From Patagioenas fasciata (taxonomy: Eukaryota; Chordata; Aves; Columbiformes; Columbidae): DNA of 64,000 nt. A model generated the notes under the pieces. It saw only the letters and a list, made by a program, of their open reading frames with translations, was not told the origin of the DNA and made no database searches. Location of the stretch: positions 897,001 through 961,000 of the forward strand of contig NC_092520.1 in the NCBI RefSeq assembly GCF_037038585.1, written 5' to 3'. Positions 48,001 to 59,234 of the stretch are shown here, one piece after another. Within the stretch, counting starts at the first letter, position 1. Each line of letters opens with the position of its first letter. Both the position numbers and the translations under genes were made by a program.

Positions 48001-48888
48001 GGGCACAGGGGCTGCAGGGGTGACGTTCCTCCCGGGGAGCCCCCCAGACACCCCAGCTCGGGCTCTGCCCTGTCCTGCCCTGCCCTGCCCTGGAGCTGCA
48101 GGCAGGGGCCATGGCCCAGTGTTCCCATGTCCCCGTGTCCCCGTGTCTCCACACCAGAGGCTGCAGCACTGGCACGTCCTGGGGCCCCGCGGCCAAGGGC
48201 CGAGGCCGGTGACGGTGGCAGCGAGGGACTGGCCGCAGCCCCACTGCTCGGCTGCGCTCGCCGCCCCCGCGGCTGCCGGCACGTGCTGGCCAGCGGCCGG
48301 AGCAGGGGGGCTGGGGGGCCCTGCTGCTGGGGACACGGGCCCCTTGTGTGGCCGGGCCGGAAGGGCCGAGGGCTGGCGCCCGCCACAACCCGCCTTTGTT
48401 CCCACTGCCGCGTCCCGGCCAGAGCCGGGGCTGCCGGGGTCGACGGTGCCATGGGGCAGGGTGGCCCTGGCCTGTCCCATCGCCGCCCCCAACCACGGCC
48501 GGGCCTTGCTGCAGCCCCCGGGACTGGGGCAAAGTGCGGCCCCCAGAGCCACACAAGAGGCCCAGCCCGGTCCTGGGGGCTGCACCAAATCTGCTCCCAC
48601 CGGGGGCCCCCATGGCCACATCCTGCTCCCCAGCATGGTCCCTGCGGGCTGTGTCCTCCGTGTCCTGCTCCGGCAGCAGAGCCAGGGTCTGACCTTCACC
48701 CCCACCACCATCCGGGGGGCTGTGCTGGGGGGTCCCTCCTTTGGGGCCAGGTGGGGTCACCAGCACCCGAGGGGCTGTGCCACCCCACAAGCCCCCGCGG
48801 GCAGGGTGACAGCAGAGCCGTGGGTGTCACAATGTGGGGCTGCAGAGCTGGGGGGGCTAATGCAGCGTTGGGCCCCCCCTGCACATAA
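48001..48888. other. GC-rich intergenic sequence
   Basis: Nothing recognised apart from a short (CCTGC)n run at 48068-48091. Confidence 0.45.
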
Positions 48889-48955
48889 TCACAGAATGTT
48901 AGGGATTGGAAGGGACCTCGGAAGATCATCCAGTCCGATCCCCAATTCCCCCACA
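48889..48955 (-). mobile_element. Very short CR1 3' end
   Basis: ATCACAGAATGTTAGGGATT through GATCATCCAGTCCGATCCCC, about 65 bp. It is closest to the general avian CR1 3' end rather than the four local subfamilies. Confidence 0.85.
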
Positions 48956-49599
48956 CTGGGGTGCCCTGCACTGTCAGGGGGACCCTCGGTCCCCCTGGGG
49001 TGCCACAGCAGGGATGTCCCCATGCCAGGGGCCGATGTGGACCCTGTCCCCAGGGCTGGCAGGGTGTGGGTGGGGGCAGCAGCCCCCACATTGGGGTATG
49101 GCAGAGCAGTTGGGACGAGGCAGAGACCCCGGGCTGGGTGTGGGAGAACCGTGGGACGCGGCCCTGCCCTGGCCCCGGAGCAGCGGGATGAGCTCATGGC
49201 CAGTCCCTCCCAGCTGCTCCCAGTCCCATCCCAGCTGCGATGAGGTCAAGGCCACACCGCAGTCCCACCGCCCCGCAGGACCCCCAGCACCGCGCGGGGG
49301 AAACTGAGGCAGCTCCATTCACCCCCAGCACCCTGCCCAGCGCCACGGCCAAGCCACCGCAGCCCCTCCGGCCCCAGCCCCACAGCATCCCCCATCTGCA
49401 GCCCCGGGACCGCGTGGGAGCCCCCAGCTGTGGGTGAGCTCAGCCCAGCTCCCCGCCCTGGCCTCACCCGGCACCCGCGGTCCCATCCTGCCCCCCAGCC
49501 CGGACCCCACCCTGGCCCAGGGGACGGGACCCGCCGGCCGTGCCGGTGCCGCGCTGGCCGGGCTGGGTGGAAGAGGGACGGAGTTTGCCGGGAGCTCAC
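48956..49599. other. Intergenic sequence before the PGAP2 3' end
   Basis: GC-rich, no gene recognised. GGGGGAAACTGAGGCAGC at 49295 resembles a MIR 3' fragment but is too short to call. Confidence 0.4.
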
Positions 49600-49614
49600 A
49601 AAAATACTCAGTGC

Positions 49615-49620
49615 TTTATT
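49615..49620 (-). terminator. PGAP2: PGAP2 polyadenylation signal (candidate)
   Basis: TTTATT on the plus strand, AATAAA on the minus strand. It is the first canonical signal seen downstream of the PGAP2 stop apart from weaker variants. Confidence 0.55.
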
Positions 49621-50525
49621 TGAACCTCAAAGCCGAGGCGCAGCGGCCGCGGCGGGCAGCACGCACACGCATGCAGGCGGGATGGATGGAGCCGGCACGG
49701 CACGGCGCGGGGGGACGCTCACGGATGGACACGGCACGGCAGGACACTCGCAATGGCCAGCGCGGCCCCGGCTCAGCCAGGACACAGCTCACGGTGCGGG
49801 AGGCTCTGCCCGAGCCCTGGGATGCAGGGACAAGCGCGGGGACATCCTGGGGACCGTTGTGGCGGCTGCGTTCGCACGAAGGGCAGTCGCAGGGACCCGT
49901 GTTGGTCCTTGCAGCTGCGTGCGGCGAGCCCGGGCAAGCAGAGCTCCCCAAAGTTAAGATGGGTCCCGGTGCTGCCACGCTTGGCTCCCCACACCCGCAG
50001 CCCCTGCCTGTTGCTCTGGCAGTGAGCGTGCAGGAGTGAGCCCCGTGCCACCTTTCCGGCACCATGCCGGCTCCGCCGTCCCTCTCGGCACAGGACATAG
50101 TTGGTCCCTCCCGAGCCGCGGCCAAGCCCGAGCAGCCGCAGCTCTCTCAGAGCCCGGCCTGGGGACGCTGCCAGCACCCCGGCACTGCTGCCACGCCAGC
50201 CCCCCCGCCCCGGCAGATGGGGGTCACCCCCCACACCCTTGTTCCAGGTCAGCAGTAGCATCGCTGAGCCCCCACAGACAAAGGGGCGGCTGCTCCGCTT
50301 TGGGGTTGAGCCGGAGAGGCGCAGGGGCAGTGAGCGCTCCTGCTCCCCAGGCTGCCTTCAGCGTCCAGGCACAAAAGGCCACCAGCCCTTTTGGGGAGCT
50401 TGCCCAAGGGCTCCCAGCCTGGAGAGGGAACCGCGAGAGCAGCCAGGGGGAGCAGGAGCAGGGCTGGTACAGCTGCTGGGGATCCGCCGCACCTTGGAGG
50501 AATCACCCCGCGTGTGCCCAGTGTG

Positions 50526-50531
50526 AATAAA
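50526..50531 (+). terminator. Plus-strand AATAAA inside the PGAP2 3' UTR
   Basis: GTGTGAATAAACATCC on the plus strand. No plus-strand gene is known to end here; it may be chance or a distal RHOG site. Confidence 0.25.
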
Positions 50532-50984
50532 CATCCCTTCTCTACAACCTCACAGCTTGTACAGTAATTTCCGCGCCTCGGGGCGAGGCTGGTGCCCCCG
50601 CGCTGCCGGAGCAGCGCCCCGCTCTGCCGGGAGGAGCACCCTGCTCTCCAGGATCAGCACCCTGCTCTCCAGGATCAGCACCCTGCTCTGCCGGGAGCAT
50701 CCTCCGCAGAACCGGGCAGGAGGAACCTGCCCCCTCCTCTGTGCTCCTGCCCACCCTGCAGTCACCAGGGAGCCAGGGCGGGGGCACCGGCCCCGAGGGT
50801 CCCCAGCAAGAGCCCCCAGCCCCTCTGTAAGAGCTCCAGGCACAGTCAGGGACCACGCAGACACCTGTGGGCCCAGGACCCCGGGGATCCTTGCAGCAGC
50901 TCCACAGCAAACAGCCCAGCCCAGCGGGACAGGGAGGGCGTCTCTGCTCCCCCCGGAGGAGCAGCCCCCCGGCACCATGGCCAC

Positions 50985-51115
50985 CTAGAAGTGCTTGTCC
51001 TCCAGCAGCGAGCTCACCACCAGCTCCTTGTTGCCGAAGTCCCAGAAGGCAGTCATGTGGAAGGCCATGTTGAAGAGGACCACCAGGTACTCCAGGAAGG
51101 CAAAGACGGTGTACA
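50985..51115 (-). CDS. PGAP2: PGAP2 terminal coding exon
   Basis: Encodes the last 42 residues and stop of post-GPI attachment to proteins 2, a Golgi multi-pass membrane protein needed for fatty-acid remodelling (stearate re-addition) of GPI anchors. The exon starts at 51115 after a CCCACCAG acceptor; its first two bases complete a Val codon begun in the previous exon. It continues [18 protein letters not shown] then [13 protein letters not shown], which are family hallmarks, and ends LLEDKHF before TAG at 50987-50985. The first half is a transmembrane helix; the tail is polar. Frame and phase agree exactly with the exon at 51442-51550. Confidence 0.95.
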
Positions 51116-51441
51116 CTGGTGGGACACAGCGGGTGAGGGGAACCGCCACCACGTCTGCCCCAGGAGACCGGGATCCCCTGGGGACCTCCCCAGGGGGACG
51201 GGAATGGGATGGGGATGGGGCGGGATGGGATAGGGATGGGATGGGAATGGGGCGGGATGGGACAGGGAGGGGACGGGGGTTGTGGAGAAGGGTGGTGGGC
51301 ACCGTCCCTTTCGGGGGAGCTCCCCTGGCTTCTGCCTGGGATTTGGCAGCCAAGGCATCACCCCGGTCACTTCCCCGCGTGTGTCCCCCCCGGCACAGCC
51401 ACGCTGCGGGGGGAACGCAGCCCTGCCCCAGCCCCTCTTAC
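51116..51441 (-). other. PGAP2: PGAP2 last intron with G-rich tract
   Basis: 326 bp with a GT donor at 51441-51440 and an AG acceptor at 51117-51116. 51193-51285 is a run of GGGATGGGGATGGGGCGGGA-type motifs on the plus (template) strand, with strong G-quadruplex potential. Confidence 0.9.
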
Positions 51442-51550
51442 CTCCGGGGCCACAATACCAGTTGTGGTGGAAGTAAACACACACGGCAAAAGCAAAGGTG
51501 ATGAAGGTGAAGAAGAAGAGCAGCTGCTTCCACTTGTATGACTTGCGCTC
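51442..51550 (-). CDS. PGAP2: PGAP2 penultimate coding exon
   Basis: 109 bases, 36 codons plus one base. It begins after a TTTTCCAG acceptor with ERKSYKWKQ, then the membrane helix LLFFFTFITFAFAVCVYF, then HHNWYCGPG. The KSYxWKQ and the N-x-YC near the end match the vertebrate PGAP2 family. It ends GGAG|GTAAGA. No stop or frameshift. Confidence 0.95.
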
Positions 51551-51552
51551 CT

Positions 51553-52029
51553 GGAAAAGCCCAAGAGTTGGGTCAGAGCCCTGGCCGGACCCCGGTGCCT
51601 GCCCTGGCACGGCAGGGACCCACTGAGGCCACCAGCTCCTCAGTCCCGGTCACTGCCACCACCGGAGCTGCTGGAGCTGCCAGCCCCAAGCCCAGGGATG
51701 CTCTGCCCAGGCAGCCCTGGGAGCACCCCGGCCCCTTGGGCACAGCCACCGGGTAAGGACCATGGGCCACACTGGTGGCTTTGGCAGGGCTGTGACTTGG
51801 GGACATGCTGAGGGATCACACCCACATGGAGATAACCCGAGTGGCTGCCTGGGCTCCCCACGGCGGGACAGCAGCTCCCACCCGAGGGTACTCGCTGCCG
51901 TAGCCCAGAGAGCGGTCACGGGGCTGTGGGGCCTCCAGCATCGCCTGACGCCAACAAAACACACAACCCCAGAGCCACCACGAGCCACCAACGCGACCTT
52001 GTGGCCAAGAGGCCAATGGTACCTGGGGT
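51553..52029. other. Unique intronic sequence
   Basis: Nothing recognised. Confidence 0.4.
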
Positions 52030-52490
52030 GTGTGAGGAAGAGCGTGGGCAGCAGGGCAGGGAGGTTGTTCCTCCCCCTCTGCTCTGCCTGGGAGGCCCCA
52101 TCTGCAGAACTGGGGCCAGTGCTGGGCTCCCAGTTCAAGGACAAGAAGTCACTGGAGAGAGTGCAGGGAGGGACACGAAGATGCTGAGGGGTCTGGAGCA
52201 TCTTTGTGTGAGGAAAGGCTGGGAGAGCTGGGGCTGCTGAGCTGGAGAAGAGAAGCTGAGAGGGATGTGATCAATGATCAATAGCTCAGGGTGGGTGTCA
52301 GAGGATGGAGCAGACTCTGTTCAGTGGTGCCCAGCGCCAGGGTGAGGGGCAACGGGCACAGACTGAACCACAGGAGGCTCCATCTGAACATGAGCAGAAC
52401 CTTGTGTGCTGGGAGGTGCCAGAGCCTGGCCCAGGCTGCCCAGAGCGGGTGTGGAGTCTCCTTCTCTGAGACATTCAGACCCCCTGGGAT
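52030..52490 (+). mobile_element. CR1 fragment, fifth type
   Basis: Landmarks are CTGCTCTGCCTGGGAGG, TGCTGGGCTCCCAGTTCAAG and GGAGTCTCCTTCTCTGAGAC. It shares its middle with 10030-10185. Its 3' part passes directly into a 22-bp tandem array. Confidence 0.85.
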
Positions 52491-52566
52491 CCTGTGTGAT
52501 CTGCTCTGTGACCCTGTGTGATCTGCTCTGTGACCCTGTGTGATCTGCTCTGTGATCCTGCGTGAG
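52483..52566. repeat. 22-bp tandem repeat grown from CR1 sequence
   Basis: About four copies of GATCTGCTCTGTGACCCTGT (then GT). The unit resembles the CR1 3' region that would normally appear once at this point (recalled form TGTGTGACCTGCTCTAGGTG). Confidence 0.85.
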
Positions 52567-53184
52567 AAGGGAGGGTTGGGGATCTACAGAGGGCACGACC
52601 AGCCCGGGATGCTGTGTGAACGCAGGTGACTGTGGAGGCAGGAGCTGCGGTGCTGCTGGGGTGCACACAGGGCTCTTGCAGCCCCCAAAACGGGGCCAAC
52701 GGCTCTAGCAGACGGTAGATCCTGCGGCTGCAGATGGGGTGGCTGCAGGTGGCCCCGGCTCCCCCGGGTGCTGCCCAACCGCCCCAGCGCGGGGAATTCA
52801 CCAGTGGGTGCTGCACGCCCTCGCTCGCAACTGTGCCGGGGAGGAGGAAACCACATGAAAGGACGGGTGCCACGCTGGAGACGTCGCACGAGCCACCCTG
52901 GCACTGGGGGGGCCCATCCTGCCCCCCAGCGCCACCTCCAGCAGCACAATGGGTGGGAGTGCAGCATGGGGCTGCTGCCAGCGCCCCCCGCACCCCGAGT
53001 GTGTGTGGGGACTCCATGGCACAGGAACCCCCAACTGTGCGCAGGGGCTGAAGGGCGTGTGGGGCACACCCTGGTGTCTCCAGCCCAGCGCAGGACGAGC
53101 CCCTGGCCCTGGTCCCAGCACACGAAGCCCCAGGACAGGGGGGCTGGAAGGGGGGACGGGCCCCATGCAACCGGGCCAGGGGTC
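52567..53184. other. Unique intronic sequence
   Basis: Nothing recognised. Confidence 0.4.
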
Positions 53185-53450
53185 AAATCTTAGGATAGTT
53201 TGTGTTGGAGGGACCCCCGCAGTGCCCCCCCTGCCATGACAGGGACATCTTCACCAGCTCAGGGTGCTCAGAGCCCCGTCCAGCCTGGCCTGGGATGTCT
53301 CCAGGGATGGTTCAGCCACCACCTCTCTGCCCAACCTGGGCCAGGCTCTCACCACCCTCAGGGCAACAATTTCTTCCTCATATCCAGCCTGAATCTCCCT
53401 CCTTCAGTTTAAACCATCACGCCTTGTCCTGCCAAACAGCAGCCCAGCCA
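53185..53450 (-). mobile_element. CR1 3' fragment, third subfamily (left arm of an inverted pair)
   Basis: The 3' end near 53188 has a degraded tail (CTTAGGATAGTTTGTGTTGG). It runs back through CAGGGACATCTTCACCAGC to ATCACGCCTTGTCCTGCC. Confidence 0.9.
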
Positions 53451-54027
53451 CCGGCTGTTATTCCCGTTTCTGGGTGGGAGGGGAATTTCCCCCTCATCTG
53501 ACGTTTCACGTGTGACAAAAAGCTCCCATTTTCAGGGACTGCTGAGAATAAGGAAAATTTAAATTGCCCCATCACACTTTCCATTACCCCCAGAAAGCTG
53601 CGGCAGCACAAACAGGTCACGCAGGGAGGAAAACCCAGAGAGGAAGGACGGCCCGGCCGCCGCCTTCACCATCGGGGACGTGAGGCCAGCGCCGCCCCGT
53701 CCCCCAGGCCGGTCCCTTCCTGCTGCGGCTGCCGAGGGCCTCTGTCCTTGTCCCTGGCCTTGTCCCTGTCCTCCTGGCCCCTCTGGTTCAGGGCTGGCGC
53801 AGGCAGGAGCAGGGAGGGCGCGGGGCGGTGGTGCGGGTGGGGCGAGCGGCGGTGCCAACCACGAGCGAAACAACAACGCGCCGGGGCCAGGGCGGCCTGT
53901 GGGGTTTCACAGCGGAAACGCGGGTCACAAACAGCCCTGTTTTCATCCCACGGCAACGGCGGAAACGGCGGCGCTGAGAAGCGGCAGCACGGCCCCGCTG
54001 CTCGCAGCGAGGGGAGCGGCAGCGGCC
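53451..54027. other. Unique GC-rich intronic sequence
   Basis: No gene recognised. Confidence 0.4.
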
Positions 54028-55911
54028 CTGCACCGCACTGTGTCATACAGCACCGCACCGTGTCATACAGCACTGCACCGTGTCATACAGCACTGCACCA
54101 CGCTGCCCTGCACTGCACCGTGTCATACAGCACTGCACCATGTCATACAGCACTGCACCACACTGCCCTGCACTGCACCATGCCATACAGCACTGCACCG
54201 TGTCATAGAGCACTGCACCACGTCATACAGCACTGCACCGTGTCATACAGCACTGCACCACGCTGCCCTGCCCTGCACCATGTCATACAGCACCACACCA
54301 TGTCATACAACACTGCACCGTGTCATACAGCACTGCACTGTGTCATACAGCACCACACCATGTCATACAGCACTGCACCGTGTCATACAGCACTGTACCA
54401 TGCTGCCCTGCACTGCACCGTGTCATACAGCACTGCACCGTGTCATACAGCACCACACCATGTCATACAGCACTGCACCGTGTCATACAGCACTGTACCA
54501 TGCTGCCCTGCACTGCACCGTGTCATACAGCACTGCACCGTGTCATACAGCACTGCACCACGCTGCCCTGCACTGCACTGTGTCATACAGCACTGCACTG
54601 TGTCATACAGCACCACACCGTGTCATACAGCACTGCACCGTGTCATACAGCACTGCACCACGCTGCCCAGCACTGCACCGTGTCATACAGCACTGCACCG
54701 TGTCATACAGCACTGCACCACGCTGCCCAGCACTGCACCGTGTCATACAGCACTGCACCACACTGCCCTGCACTGCACCGTGTCATACAGCACCACACCA
54801 TGTCATACAGCACTGCACCACACTGCCCTGCCCTGCACCGTGTCATACAGCACTGCACCGTGTCATACAGCACTGCACCACGCTGCCCAGCACTGCACCG
54901 TGTCATACAGCACTGCACCACCCTGCCCTGCACTGCACCGTGTCATACAGCACTGCACCGTGTCATACAGCACTGCACCACGCTGCCCAGCACTGCACCG
55001 TGTCATACAGCACTGCACCACACTGCCCTGCACTGCACCGTGTCATACAGCACTGCACCGTGTCATACAGCACTGCACCACACTGCCCTGCCCTGCACCG
55101 TGTCATACAGCACTGCACCGTGTCATACAGCACTGCACCACGCTGCCCAGCACTGCACCGTGTCATACAGCACTGCACCACACTGCCCTGCACTGCACCG
55201 TGTCATACAGCACTGCACCGTGTCATACAGCACTGCACCACGCTGCCCAGCACTGCACCGTGTCATACAGCACTGCACCACACTGCCCTGCACTGCACTG
55301 TGTCATACAGCACTGCACCGTGTCATACAGCACTGCACCGTGTCATACAGCACTGCACCACGCTGCCCTGCCCTGCACCGTGTCATACAGCACTGCACCA
55401 CACTGCCCTGCCCTGCACCGTGTCATACAGCACTGCACCGTGTCATACAGCACTGCACCACACTGCCCTGCACTTCACCGTGTCATACAGCACTGCACCG
55501 TGTCATACAACACTGCACCATGCCATACAGCACTGCACCATGTCATACAGCACTGCACCATGTCATACAGCACTGCACCACACTGCCCTGCCCTGTGTCA
55601 TACAGCACTGCACTGTGTCATACAGCACTGCACCGTGTCATACAGCACCGCACCGTGTCATACAGCACCGCACCGTGTCATACAGCACTGCACCGTGTCA
55701 TACAGCACTGCACCATGTCATACAGGACTGCACCACACTGCCCTGCACTGCACCGTGTCATACAGCACTGCACCGTGTCATACAGCGCTGCAGCGTCATA
55801 CAGCACTGCACTGTGTCATACAGCACTGCACCACACTGCCCTGCACTGCACCGTGTCATACAGCACTGCACCATGTCATATGGCACTGCACCACACTGCC
55901 CTGCACTGTGA
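54028..55911. repeat. 20-bp minisatellite, about 94 copies, with a 260-bp higher-order repeat
   Basis: Basic unit CACTGCACCGTGTCATACAG, interleaved with a second 20-bp type CACTGCACCACGCTGCCCTG. The variant CGCTGCCCAG marks 54661, 54721, 54881, 54981, 55141 and 55241; the last five show a clean 260-bp period (13 units). Because 20 is not a multiple of 3, three forward frames of 536-748 codons remain open. They are periodic translations with no homology. It lies in a PGAP2 intron, in the antisense direction. Confidence 0.97.
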
Positions 55912-55912
55912 G

Positions 55913-56228
55913 GTACTTAAAAGGGGCTGATGAGAAAGATGGAACAGACTTTAGAGCAGGGCCTGTTGTGACAGGACAAGGGGTGATGGGTTAAACTAAA
56001 GGAGGGAGATTCAGGCTGGACATGAGGAAGAAATTGTTGCCCTGAGGGTGGTGAGAGCCTGGCCCAGGTTGGCCAGAGAGGTGGTGGATGAACCATCCCT
56101 GGAGACATCCCAGGCCAGGCTGGACGGGGCTCTGAGCACCCTGAGCTGGTGAAGATGTCCCTGTCATGGCAGGGGGGGCACTGGGGAGCTGGGAAGGTTC
56201 TTCAACCCAGACTGTTCCATGATTGTTT
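55913..56228 (+). mobile_element. CR1 3' fragment, third subfamily (right arm of an inverted pair)
   Basis: Abuts the 20-bp array directly, starting GGTACTTAAAAGGGGCTGAT, and ends AGACTGTTCCATGATTGT. It is inverted relative to 53185. Confidence 0.9.
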
Positions 56229-58169
56229 GATGTGACAGAAGGGATCAGCTGCCCCAGCCCACCCCGGCAGGGACATCCCCGCAGCCCCAGCCCAGGACGC
56301 TGCCCACGCAGCTCCCAGCGTGTGGAACGCACCCGGTGTCACTGTCACCTGTTCCAGGGGACCCCAGCCCCACAAGCCCAGCGCCAGGTGCAGGAGGACC
56401 CTGCTGAGCGACACAGAGCTCCTGCTGCCTCCCACCCAGAAAGAAGAAGGACCCTGCGGGGGGCTCACGCCCCAGTTCCTGATGGGGACACAGACTGGGA
56501 TAGCAAAGTGACACATGAAAACACGTGCATTCACAGGCCATGTTGGTGGTTCTGCCAGCAGCAGCTGAAGCCCAGCTCGGCTGTGCCGCCGCGGCAGCGC
56601 GGGCAGGACGGGCAGGATGGCAGCGGTGGCACAGCCAGACCCGGCCCCACCGATGGGTCTGAAGCAGCTGCGCCGGCGGCTGAAATGGAGCCACCGGTGA
56701 CACCAATGGCTGGGACCGGGGGAAATGCGTTTGCAAACAAGAAGTGAAACCGCTCTGCTCGGCTGCACCGCGCGGCATCCTCACCGTGGCCGGGCCAGCT
56801 GCGGCAGGAGGGTCTGGCAGGGCGAGCAGTGGCCCGGAGCAGGGGTGACGGTGGGGACAGCAGTGCCACGCTGCCACGGCCACGCAGCAGCGAGCGGCCA
56901 CCAGCACAGAGCTGGACGCTCATTGGCCCCAGTTCCCTTTTCCCCGAGCTCTCTGCTTTGCCCCTTCCTTCCCCTCCTCCTCTCGGCCTGCTTGCTGTTT
57001 TCTTCCCTCCTGCAGAGCTTTATTTTCCTTTTTCTCACTGTTTGCCGCCTTGCAACTGGAAACCGCCCGTACTTCCCCATTACGAAGAAGTTCCCCAGCA
57101 CCTTCCTGCCCTTGCACAGAGGCCCTTGCAACACCAGCCCCGACCAGCGAGGCTTCTTTTGCAAGACCAATTCCCATCACTCAGGCACCGAAACACCAGT
57201 AAACCCGGGGAGCTTTGCCCTCTCCGACGCTGCTACAGAGCAGCTCCAGACACGGGGCCTGGGGAGGGCTCTGCTGGCCCCGTCCCCCAGTCCAAACTCA
57301 GACTGCGCAGACCCCCCAGGTCCAGCCTTCCAGCCCCGCACATCACATCTGTCCTGGAAATGGTCCCGGGTTTGGAGTGAAAGGACCTGAACCCCCCTGG
57401 GGACCCTTGGTGGCTTCCTCAGATAAAGACAATGGAAGGACAAGACACCGTGGGACCTGATTCATCCCCCTTGCCTATCCCCTCCTGCCGCTGTTGGCTC
57501 CAGGGCTGGGGGTAACAAAACCCCCCAAAACTGATAAGAACAGAGCCAGAACCCAGCCCCAAGATGCCATGACCCACAGGAGGAGATAATTTGTGCCCTC
57601 CCCTAAAACAGCCCTGCAGCCTCTTCGGGCAGCAGCCGCGGGGTCGCAGGAGTGGGACCGAGCCCGGCACCCCTGGGAAGCCCGAGTGCAGCCCCAGGAG
57701 CCCCAACAGCACCGTGAGCCCCCGGAGGAGCCGTGTCCCCGTGGGAGCATTCACAGCCACGTCGCGCACCACGGGACGGAGCGACAAGGCAGATCTGCAG
57801 CGCGGTGATAAGGGGGATGCAGAGCTTATCAAAGGATGCGGCCGGCGCCACGCGCCCCGTGGCGTGTCCAGCCCTCGGCCGCTTCGCCAGACCCCCCCAG
57901 CGCGACAGTCACCCCGCAGCTGCTTTGTGGAGGAGCTCACCCGTCGCCCTCGCTCCCTGGGCCACAGCTCCACCTGCCGACACGGGCCCCGCAGCAGCTG
58001 CTGTGAGGACACACGAGCCTGGTTGCAGGGCTGGCCCAGAGGGTCCCCTCCCCGCAGGGGGACAGCAGCTTTGGGGGGGCAGGCAGAGCCCTCTGTCTGC
58101 AGAGGCTGCCCAGGAGGGCAGGGGGAGCTGTGCTGGGTGGTGGCACCGTGACAAGTGGTGGCACAATGA
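56229..58169. other. Unique intronic sequence
   Basis: 1.9 kb with no supportable gene on either strand. 56935-57060 is pyrimidine-rich. 57420-57600 is AT-richer. Confidence 0.5.
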
Positions 58170-58715
58170 GCCAGGACATCAGGGCAGTGACCGTCCCTGT
58201 GCTGGGACCTGGGGAGGCCAAACCACCAATCCTGGGGGCAGTTCTGGGCCCCTCACACCAAGAAAGAGCTTGAGGTGCTGGAGTGAGTGGAGAGAAGGGA
58301 ACGGAGCTGGTGAGGGGCTGGAGCACAAGGGTGATGGGAGCGGCTGAGGGACCTGGGGGGTTCAGCTGGAGAACAGGAGCTGAGGGGAGACCTTCTGATC
58401 TCTGAACTGCCTGAAAGGAGCTTGGAGCCAGGGGGGTCGGGCTCTGCTCCCCAGGAACAAGCGCCAGGAGCAGAGGAAACGGCCTCAAGTTGCACCAGGG
58501 GAGGTTGAGGTTGGATGTGGGAACAATTTCTTCCCCAAAGGGCTGTGGGGCATTGGAACAGGCTGCCCAGGGCAGTGCTGGAGTCACCATCCCTGGAGGG
58601 CTGGACAGACGGACCCGAGGTTCTCAGGACATGGGGCAGTGCCAGTGGGTTATGGTTGGACTCGATGAGCTCGAGGAGCTGATCCAACCAAAATGACTCT
58701 GTGTTTCTATCCCAG
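58170..58715 (+). mobile_element. CR1 fragment, second subfamily
   Basis: Starts near GGCAGTGACCGTCCCTGTGC and ends with the tail ATGACTCTGTGTTTCTAT. It lacks the CCATTTTG block, like 25143. Confidence 0.9.
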
Positions 58716-59234
58716 TCCCTCCCTGCCCACCCAGGGATGTGCCATGGTTGACACACGCTCAGAGAGGACGGAGGTTCCTTTGCTGGTGGTTTGGGCACGT
58801 GCACCATGACATGTGTACCCCTGCGTGAGCCCTGCAGCACCACAGAGGGTGACGAGGACAAGCTGCCACCTCGCTCAGTGTGGCACGTGGCCAGAGACAC
58901 TGCGGCTTAACCACTGCGCCCAGCCTGCCCAGCACGGTGGCCTCGCTGGGTCTGCTGGGGAGCAGCCTGCACCATGCAGGTCATGGGCTCGGTGTCACTG
59001 CTGCTGTCACCTGGGTGCTCCTGCATGTGTTTGCTGTGCCCCTTGTCCCGTGCCCAAACAAACCACCCGGTCCCAGCAGAGCAGGAGGCTGGGGGCAGGA
59101 CAAACCAGGGTGACAGCACCGGCAACGCCGAACCTGTAGGCTTTGTGGGTACACGCTGCTCCCCAGCAGAGCCCCAGCAAGGCCACCATCTCCCAGACAT
59201 GTCACCGATGGGCTGTGCATGTGCAGACACATGG
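58716..59234. other. Unique intronic sequence
   Basis: Nothing recognised. Confidence 0.4.

Larger units (their letters stand above)
49600..50984 (-). other. PGAP2: PGAP2 3' UTR (inferred)
   Basis: From the PGAP2 stop codon down to the minus-strand AATAAA at 49620-49615, about 1.37 kb. It includes a short tandem repeat of CACCCTGCTCTCCAGGATCA (about 3 copies, 50636-50694). Confidence 0.55.

Noticed and set aside
45981-48554. 857-codon minus-strand frame
   Set aside because: It is antisense to RHOG and then crosses the G-rich array. RHOG on the plus strand is the real gene.
53680-55994. Plus-strand frames of 743, 748 and 536 codons
   Set aside because: All three forward frames are open at once and read as rotations of one 20-bp unit. 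There is no homology and no independent composition, so this is translation of a repeat.
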